Shown here one piece after another: positions 59,501 through 64,000 of a stretch of 64,000 nucleotides of DNA (the stretch's first letter is position 1; each line of letters opens with the position of its first letter). Made by a program: the position numbers and the translations under genes. The stretch is taken from contig NZ_JAAXCU010000019.1 of assembly GCF_012911845.1 (NCBI RefSeq), forward strand, positions 1 through 64,000, written 5' to 3'. The notes under the pieces were generated by a model. It was not told the origin of the DNA and searched no databases. It saw nothing but the letters and a program-made list of their open reading frames with translations. Source of the DNA: Bacillus sp. RO2 (GTDB taxonomy: Bacteria; Bacillota; Bacilli; Bacillales; Bacillaceae_I).

Positions 59501-61011
59501 TCAATTGCTGGATTCGTTACAACTGCAACGCTTTCTTTTATAAAATCAGCGATATTATTTCGACCTGGATTCATAGCAGCAAGCGGTACGTCATGACCAA
59601 GGGAACGGATTGGTTCTGCCCCTTTTTCCGCCATCTGTTCGATTAACTGGATATGCTCACGATCCCAACCAAAAGCTGCATAATGGCCGTTATGCACTTT
59701 TGCAAGTGGAGCAGTGGATACATAGTTATCAAGCTTTGGCGCATTCAGGCGTTCAGCAAATCCTTCAACAGCAAACTTCGCGTTCATGCGCTGATAGACT
59801 TCTTCTTGATAGGCATGATAGTCATACACTTTAATCGTATCGCCATCCCATTTCATCCCAACTTTTTCACCAGGGGAGAAAGGCTTCGGCTCTGCTTTGT
59901 ATTCTGTTGTCGGAATAATACCCGGTTCTGATGAGAAATAATAGGATGTTTCCGTCTGAAGCATCCAAAGTGGACGCAATCCAAGGGCATCTAGACTGAA
60001 TACCGCCTCGTCTTTGTTGCGGGAGATGATGCCGGCAGGTCCTTGGGCGAAATGACCCCATGTTTCACGTACATATGTGTATAGGTCCTGTAAATGAGCA
60101 GGATAGCTTTTGATTTCATTTACAATCGGTGGGAAAACAATATCAAGAGCTTCAAATAGTGTGAAGCCATCTCGAGAAATTAATGTGTCGATCGTTCTGT
60201 TTAAGTCCTGAGAATCACTACCTCCATTTGTCAGCGGCACGCCAATCATTGTTGCCTCGTCGCGGAGCTTAGCGATTGTATTGATCTCACCGTTATGACC
60301 TAGGACGCTAAATGGTTGCACGCGAAAAAAGTTTGAAAGCGTATTAGTAGAATAGCGGTTATGACCAAGTGTCATCGTGGACGCTACAAGCGGATTTGCC
60401 AGATCATGATAGAATTTTGGCAAAATATCGCCCGCACCCATTACTTTATATACTGCGTGGTAGTTCGATAGGGACGCTACATGCACGTCATCATTTTTTT
60501 CAATTTCAATAGAAGCTTGGAAGAGTTGTGCTTGTGTGCATTCTTCCTTTTCTGAAACAAGAGCAATCTGCCAGAACACTGGATCTTGGATGATTGCAAT
60601 CGGTCCTAATGCTTCAGAAGATGTAACAGTATCAGAAGCAAAAACTAGTTTAAGAGATTCTTTTTCTAAAATGCTCGTAATCTCGCTTTTCACTTGGTCT
60701 ACATCTACATGATGATTGATGAAAAAGTGTCCGACTACGAAATCTTCGCGATCTACAAGCGAAGCGTCTTGGTCTGCTTTATCAAGTTTTTCTTTCCATA
60801 GTGCACGGGGGATATCGATATGAATACCGACACCGTCTCCTTCACCATTAATAAAACCTGCACGGTGGTTCATTTTGACAAGAGCATCTATACAGTCATC
60901 AATATTTTTCTTTGTTGGGAATTTTTTCTTTTCTATAGCGGATACAATACCACATGCATCGTGTTCTGCGTTGTGAAAATCTTTAAATGTACTTGGACTC
61001 CAATTTTTCAT
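56542..61011 (-). CDS. gltB: Glutamate synthase large chain, orphan (no gltD)
   Basis: A 1489-residue glutamate synthase: class II amidotransferase domain with nucleophile Cys20 (HDACG, exposed when residues 1-19 are removed), central domain, FMN-binding synthase domain (HDLPFVIASMSFGSQNE), the 3Fe-4S Cys cluster CTTCRGCHLDTC, and the C-terminal GxGxG beta-helix. It makes glutamate from glutamine and 2-oxoglutarate. No small (gltD, NADPH) subunit is adjacent, and the N-terminus differs from B. subtilis GltA, so it may use ferredoxin or a distant partner. The ATG has no nearby ribosome site (see 61013-61071). Confidence 0.93.
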   Translation of the reverse strand: MKNWSPSTFKDFHNAEHDACGIVSAIEKKKFPTKKNIDDCIDALVKMNHRAGFINGEGDGVGIHIDIPRALWKEKLDKADQDASLVDREDFVVGHFFINHHVDVDQVKSEITSILEKESLKLVFASDTVTSSEALGPIAIIQDPVFWQIALVSEKEECTQAQLFQASIEIEKNDDVHVASLSNYHAVYKVMGAGDILPKFYHDLANPLVASTMTLGHNRYSTNTLSNFFRVQPFSVLGHNGEINTIAKLRDEATMIGVPLTNGGSDSQDLNRTIDTLISRDGFTLFEALDIVFPPIVNEIKSYPAHLQDLYTYVRETWGHFAQGPAGIISRNKDEAVFSLDALGLRPLWMLQTETSYYFSSEPGIIPTTEYKAEPKPFSPGEKVGMKWDGDTIKVYDYHAYQEEVYQRMNAKFAVEGFAERLNAPKLDNYVSTAPLAKVHNGHYAAFGWDREHIQLIEQMAEKGAEPIRSLGHDVPLAAMNPGRNNIADFIKESVAVVTNPAIDRDRETEHFSTRTVLGARPALQKEDEVPNGYTMELLSPLLIEGQVGMDCVAELGQPSYDQVVNQFQTQGLTYYVNATCGSDEDITSALDRLKAEAVEAVKDGKTLLIIDDAQAHKDGQLWLDPHLVTAAINEELVQHQYRRKCALLLRSGAIRSLHDVMVAIGLGANAISPYLLFGTVSDETTKPVVNLFGALTKGMEKVISTIGIHELRGYGRLFSAIGLHQEVENALGIVNFLGSDKLGFNFTKLKEDAAERAVDFEDEKARPGKSFHLFPRIWKAIGDVAKNGTYDDYREKLDEQETKNPITIRHLTDLRVAGKQPAKEKVNIGVGAHDLPFVIASMSFGSQNEIAFRAYAEAADKLNMVSLNGEGGEIKDMLGKYPKTRGQQVASGRFGVNAELLNSSNLLEIKIGQGAKPGEGGHLPGSKVTAKIAEARNATIGSDLISPSNNHDIYSIEDLAQMIAELKTANDQAKVAVKVPVVPNIGTIAVGIAKAGADIITISGFDGGTGAARIHALQYVGLPVEIGVKAAHNALIESGLRNKVEIWADGGIKSALDCMKVMLLGANRIGFGTLSMIAIGCTTCRGCHLDTCHVGIATQIESEAQAKDHGLRRFVPRQSDLAVQGLMNLFTAFGDELKALTASLGFDNLQEIVGRSDLLEQTRGLESLDLSNLLHTLDVPQLAQKEVAASMEKEKLLVAAGAEYLDYQESDLHESRQFDAVTAEQRVLGSRVSCHRVRGRLDGSYLDLPEVELRYNKGSIPGNGLGAYNSTGINIKVEGGAQDGIGKTAFGGSIFVFKYKGKDGKFYNGSVGKGFGYGAQKGALVVQGNADARAGIRLSGADIIIGGKVTTPIPAIEHGNLGVNANIKGFAFEYMTNGRGLVLGDPGPWICAGMTGGAVYLRHQPEMGLTKEALQRRIAKGAKVNIEPLNTAGLKDVVELLSIYHQSLLDQHQLEEAAEIKQMLDNPADFFLQVNPVKEQADPAVSTE

Positions 61012-61012
61012 A

Positions 61013-61071
61013 TGGATTGGCTGTTAACTAGGGATAAAAGTGGGGACCCTAACTAGCCATTCACCTCCTGT
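61013..61071 (-). promoter_or_regulatory. gltB leader: distant Shine-Dalgarno with intervening hairpin
   Basis: AGGAGGTGA (61069-61061) is nearly ideal but lies 49 bases upstream of the gltB ATG. Between them GGCT..TAGGG (61058-61047) pairs with CCCTA..AGCC (61033-61019), a hairpin that could bring the site next to the ATG. Immediately after the site is ATG-GCT-AGT-TAG, a three-codon frame. A stop codon lies just upstream of the gltB ATG in frame, so a longer gltB is excluded. Confidence 0.6.
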
Positions 61072-61208
61072 GGTTTGATAGTTTGATAAGAAAAACCAAT
61101 GCAGTTAGTTAGTAGTGTCTATCTGTTCTGCGTGAGGTAAGCTCGGCGGTTTTCTTATAAATAGGTAAAAAGTGAGGAAAAATAAATAAGGGAATTTTCA
61201 GACTTTAA

Positions 61209-61214
61209 ATTATA
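61209..61214 (-). promoter_or_regulatory. Possible -10 box of gltB
   Basis: TATAAT on the minus strand about 200 bases upstream of gltB; the -35 region is poor, as expected for an activated promoter. Confidence 0.45.
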
Positions 61215-61301
61215 TACTAACATTTCAAACAATAAAAATCAATTTTTTATGCAAAAAGTTGAAGAGGTCATACATGTGGAAGGGAAGAAAAAGCGTTTAT
61301 T

Positions 61302-61315
61302 TGAAAGCGTTTTCA
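61302..61315 (+). promoter_or_regulatory. cre site (CcpA)
   Basis: TGAAAGCGTTTTCA fits the catabolite-responsive element consensus TGWAAGCGYTWNCA. It lies about 90 bases upstream of the proposed gltB -10 box, a place where CcpA usually activates. It could instead act on some other transcript. Confidence 0.7.
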
Positions 61316-61331
61316 AGCGTTGGTGTAGAAA

Positions 61332-61361
61332 AAGACAGCGTGTTGGTGTACACGCTGTCTT
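61332..61361 (-). terminator. gsaB terminator
   Basis: AAGACAGCGTGT and ACACGCTGTCTT form a perfect 12-bp stem followed by TTTC. Confidence 0.88.
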
Positions 61362-61367
61362 GTATAT

Positions 61368-62663
61368 TTATGCAGTTGCTAATTCTTTGAATGCGTGCTC
61401 TACTGCATCTAGTGTCACTTTTACATCTTCTTCGGTATGCTCGGTTGTCACAAACCATGCTTCGTATTTGGAAGGAGCAAGATTGATTCCTTGATTCAGC
61501 ATCAGTTTAAAGAATTTTGCAAACTGTTCGCCGTCTGTATTTTCTGCCTGTTCATAGTTAACTACCGTTTCATCCGTAAAGTAGATGGTAAGTGCTCCCT
61601 TTAGGCGGTTGATGGTAATCGTGATACCGTACTTTTCGGCTCTTTCGAGAATACCTTCTTCTAGCAGGTGCCCGATATGATCAAGGTGTTCGTAGACTCC
61701 TTCTTTTTGAAGTACTTCCAAGCATGCGATTCCTGATAGGATGGATGCCGGGTTACCCGCCATGGTTCCTGCCTGATATGCAGGTCCAAGTGGCGCCACC
61801 TTCTCCATTATCTCAGCACGTCCTCCATACGCTCCGATTGGTAGACCGCCGCCAATGATTTTCCCAAGCGCTGTCAGATCTGGTGTGATACCGAGCATAT
61901 CTTGTGCTCCTCCGTACATAAATCGGAATGCTGTAATTACCTCATCGTAAATCACTAATGCGCCAGCTTCATGACTGATATCGTTCACCGCTTGCAGGAA
62001 TCCGGGTTTAGGTTCCACGATGCCGAAGTTACCAACGATCGGCTCAACAAGTACACCTGCGATCTGGTCACCCCACTTTTCCATCGCTTCACGGAACGGT
62101 TCAATATCATTAAAAGGAACCGTGATTACTTCATTGGCAATGCTCTTAGGTACTCCAGCGGAATCTGGAGTTCCAAGTGTTGCCGGACCAGATCCTGCTG
62201 CAACAAGAACCAGGTCGGAGTGACCGTGATAGCAGCCGGCAAACTTGATGATTTTGTCGCGACCGGTGTACGCACGTGCCACACGGATCGTTGTCATTAC
62301 CGCTTCTGTGCCGGAGTTGACGAAACGTACCTTGTCCATTCCTGGCATCGCTTCTTTCAGCATTTTCGCGAATTTAACTTCATGGGGAGTAGGTGTTCCG
62401 TATAGAACTCCGGTTTGTGCTGCTTTTGTAATGGCTTCTGTTATATGTGGATGGGCATGACCGGTGATGATCGGGCCGTATGCTGCCAGGTAGTCGATGT
62501 ATTTATTGCCGTCGACATCCCAGAAATAAGCTCCTTCCGCACGTTCCATGACGACCGGTGCGCCGCCACCAACGGCTTTATAAGAACGTGACGGGCTATT
62601 TACACCGCCGACGATATGTTGCAAGGCTTCTTCGTGTATTTGTTGTGATTTAGAAAAGTTCAT
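61368..62663 (-). CDS. gsaB: Glutamate-1-semialdehyde 2,1-aminomutase
   Basis: A 431-residue PLP enzyme of the class III aminotransferase fold. The PLP Lys is K268 in [19 protein letters not shown]; cofactor contacts are in [27 protein letters not shown] and [11 protein letters not shown]. It converts glutamate-1-semialdehyde to 5-aminolevulinate for haem synthesis. This position after ygaE identifies it as GsaB, the second copy beside HemL in Bacillus. AGGAGG precedes the ATG. Confidence 0.95.
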   Translation of the reverse strand: MNFSKSQQIHEEALQHIVGGVNSPSRSYKAVGGGAPVVMERAEGAYFWDVDGNKYIDYLAAYGPIITGHAHPHITEAITKAAQTGVLYGTPTPHEVKFAKMLKEAMPGMDKVRFVNSGTEAVMTTIRVARAYTGRDKIIKFAGCYHGHSDLVLVAAGSGPATLGTPDSAGVPKSIANEVITVPFNDIEPFREAMEKWGDQIAGVLVEPIVGNFGIVEPKPGFLQAVNDISHEAGALVIYDEVITAFRFMYGGAQDMLGITPDLTALGKIIGGGLPIGAYGGRAEIMEKVAPLGPAYQAGTMAGNPASILSGIACLEVLQKEGVYEHLDHIGHLLEEGILERAEKYGITITINRLKGALTIYFTDETVVNYEQAENTDGEQFAKFFKLMLNQGINLAPSKYEAWFVTTEHTEEDVKVTLDAVEHAFKELATA

Positions 62664-62769
62664 GATTGATCGAGTCCTCCTATTGATTAAGGTAAATCAA
62701 ATGATATGTTATTTTATCATGAATGTGGTGGGGATGTAACAGAGAATGGCTGGTGGAGTTAGGGAAGAG

Positions 62770-63466
62770 CGGAAACAATGTCAGAAAAGGAAGGAAGAGA
62801 GGGATTCTGTCATCGAAGAGTGTCAAGTCCATATTAATGGGTAAAAATAGTTACCACGAGATTTAAGAATTAATCCCCTATGACGACGGCCCCTCTGCTT
62901 TTTCACCTTCACCGGTCGTCATACACCTCCAATGACGCCGGCTCCTCTGCTTTTTCCCCCTCACCGGTCGTCATACACATCCTATGACGACGGCTCCTCT
63001 GCTTTTTCACCCTCACCGGTCGTCATACACCTCCAATGACGACGGCTCCTCTGCTTTTTCACCCTCACCGGTCGTCATACACCTCCAATGACGACGGCCC
63101 CTCTGCTTTTTCACCCTCACTGGTCGTCATACACCTCCTATGACGACGGCTCCTCTGCTTTTTCACCTTCACCGGTCGTCATACATCGCCTATGACGACG
63201 GCTCCTCTGCTTTTTCACCTTCACCGGTCGTCATACACCTCCTATGACGACGGTTCCTCTGCTTTTTCACCCTCACCGGTCGTCATACACATCCTATGAC
63301 GCTGGTCCCTCTGCTTTTTCACCCTCACCGGTCGTCATACACCTCCTATGACGCCGGCTCCTCTGCGTTCTCCCTCTTTCCGGTCATCATTGAAACGCCC
63401 TCTCTGTTACCATAGAGCGGGAACGATGCTAAAAGAGGAAGGGAGTAGTTGATATTGTCATCGAAA
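62770..63466. repeat. 52-bp tandem array (10 units) with direct-repeat flanks
   Basis: Ten units begin with ATGACG(A/C)CGG at 62880, 62932, 62984, 63036, 63088, 63140, 63192, 63244, 63296 and 63348, an exact 52-bp period, ending about 63398. In most units ATGACGAC and GGTCGTCAT bracket a C/T-rich centre, so each can form a hairpin. The array is flanked by two copies of an imperfect direct repeat (62770-62820 and 63415-63466; AGAGCGGAAACAATG versus AGAGCGGGAACGATG, both ending GTCATCGAA). These flanks resemble the units of the array at 76-391. Bases 62664-62769 and 63467-63634 show nothing else. Confidence 0.9.
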
Positions 63467-63634
63467 GATTACTATCTTCCTAGTTTCAACTCAACCCAAT
63501 TTTTATTACACCCCAATTAAGCCATCAAGTAATTCCCAAAGCTTCCCGTTTGAGTGTTCCCCCTCACTTGTAATACACTAGTCTCTATGAGCTTTTTTCA
63601 AACAAGCGCATATTATAGAAAGGAAGTAACTTAG

Positions 63635-64000
63635 ATGCATAACGTCATAGAAGTAGATTCACTTCGGAAAGAGTTTAAAGCATATTCTAGTCGATCTGGT
63701 TTGAAGGGAGCATTCCGCGATCTTTTTACGAGAAATTATAAAATAGTGCCAGCCGTCAACGATGTTTCTTTTACCATTAAGCAAGGGGAGATGGTAGGAT
63801 ATATCGGGGAGAATGGTGCAGGAAAGTCCACCACCATTAAAATGCTGACCGGAATTCTCACCCCGACATCTGGGACAGTGCGCGTAAATGGCATGAACCC
63901 GCATAAAGAGAGGGAAGAGTTTGTCCGCTCCATTGGTGTGGTATTCGGCCAACGTTCCCAGCTTTGGTGGGACATCGCGGTACAAGAGTCTTTCCGTCTT
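63635..64000 (+). CDS. ABC transporter ATP-binding protein (ABC-2 type), partial
   Basis: The first 122 codons of an ABC ATPase that runs off the window. It begins MHNVIEVDSLRKEFKAYSSR, with Walker A GENGAGKSTT and the Q-loop VVFGQRSQLWW. The FGQRxQLWWD stretch is typical of ATPases that work with ABC-2/DUF990-type permeases of unknown substrate. GAAAGGAAG lies before the ATG. It is not in the B. subtilis order after gsaB. Confidence 0.85.
   Translation, partial: MHNVIEVDSLRKEFKAYSSRSGLKGAFRDLFTRNYKIVPAVNDVSFTIKQGEMVGYIGENGAGKSTTIKMLTGILTPTSGTVRVNGMNPHKEREEFVRSIGVVFGQRSQLWWDIAVQESFRL

Noticed and set aside
61050-61061. A genuine three-codon leader peptide ahead of gltB
   Set aside because: The start is only 3 bases from AGGAGG, closer than usual; kept only as part of the leader note.
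62880-63398. Possible CRISPR array (regular 52-bp units)
   Set aside because: The whole unit is repeated; there are no unique spacers and no cas genes. The same holds for 76-391.

Overview
The window is chromosomal DNA of a low-GC, endospore-forming Bacillaceae bacterium (Bacillus or a near genus such as Sutcliffiella; the genus is inferred, not proven). Evidence: Bacillus-type ribosome binding sites with frequent TTG/GTG starts, small acid-soluble spore proteins (sspE, sspK), a GlcT-controlled ptsG, a tyrosine-type T-box, a cre site, and a block at about 40.8-62.7 kb in nearly the same order as the B. subtilis yfhD-yfhE-yfhF-recX-yfhH-sspK-yfhJ-yfhP-mutY-yfhS-fabL-sspE-ygaB-ygaC-ygaD-ygaE-gsaB segment. 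No prophage, insertion sequence or CRISPR array is seen.

Layout. 0-6.4 kb: a 52-bp tandem repeat array, then small accessory genes (DUF4083 protein, GNAT, a frameshifted metalloprotease lipoprotein, lipoproteins, alpha/beta hydrolase, secreted M14 peptidase). 6.4-11.2 kb: ECF sigma/anti-sigma pair and glcT-ptsG with a RAT/terminator leader. 11.3-18.9 kb: a complete comQXPA quorum-sensing operon, including a 52-codon comX, divergent from a lactococcin-972-type bacteriocin gene and its membrane protein/ABC ATPase genes; the shared intergenic region has a ComA-like tripartite site. 19-28 kb: short Spo0M-like protein, permease, amidase, VWA protein, HTH protein, and a SWIM-SNF2 helicase with a PDDEXK-type protein. 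28.5-36.4 kb: a B. cereus-like RsbK/RsbM/RsbY sigma-B input module with sigma-B-like promoters but no sigB in view, a YqcI/YcgG protein and a sporulation-type kinase. 36.7-40.5 kb: T-box(Tyr)-nhaC and a gluconate-kinase-like gene.

40.6-64 kb: a DnaA-box cluster, then the conserved yfh/yga block. It is interrupted by a GNAT gene with a tRNA-like leader and by an amidohydrolase gene. It ends with an orphan gltB-type glutamate synthase, gsaB, a second 52-bp array and the start of an ABC transporter gene.

Non-coding DNA is rich in repeats: two related 52-bp tandem arrays at the window ends, six copies of a GC-rich interspersed element, and four intergenic arrays in which a hexamer core recurs every 20-21 bp. 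The likeliest system-level story is quorum-controlled bacteriocin production (comQXPA plus the lactococcin 972-like operon). The least explained elements are the tRNA-like leader and the helically phased hexamer arrays.
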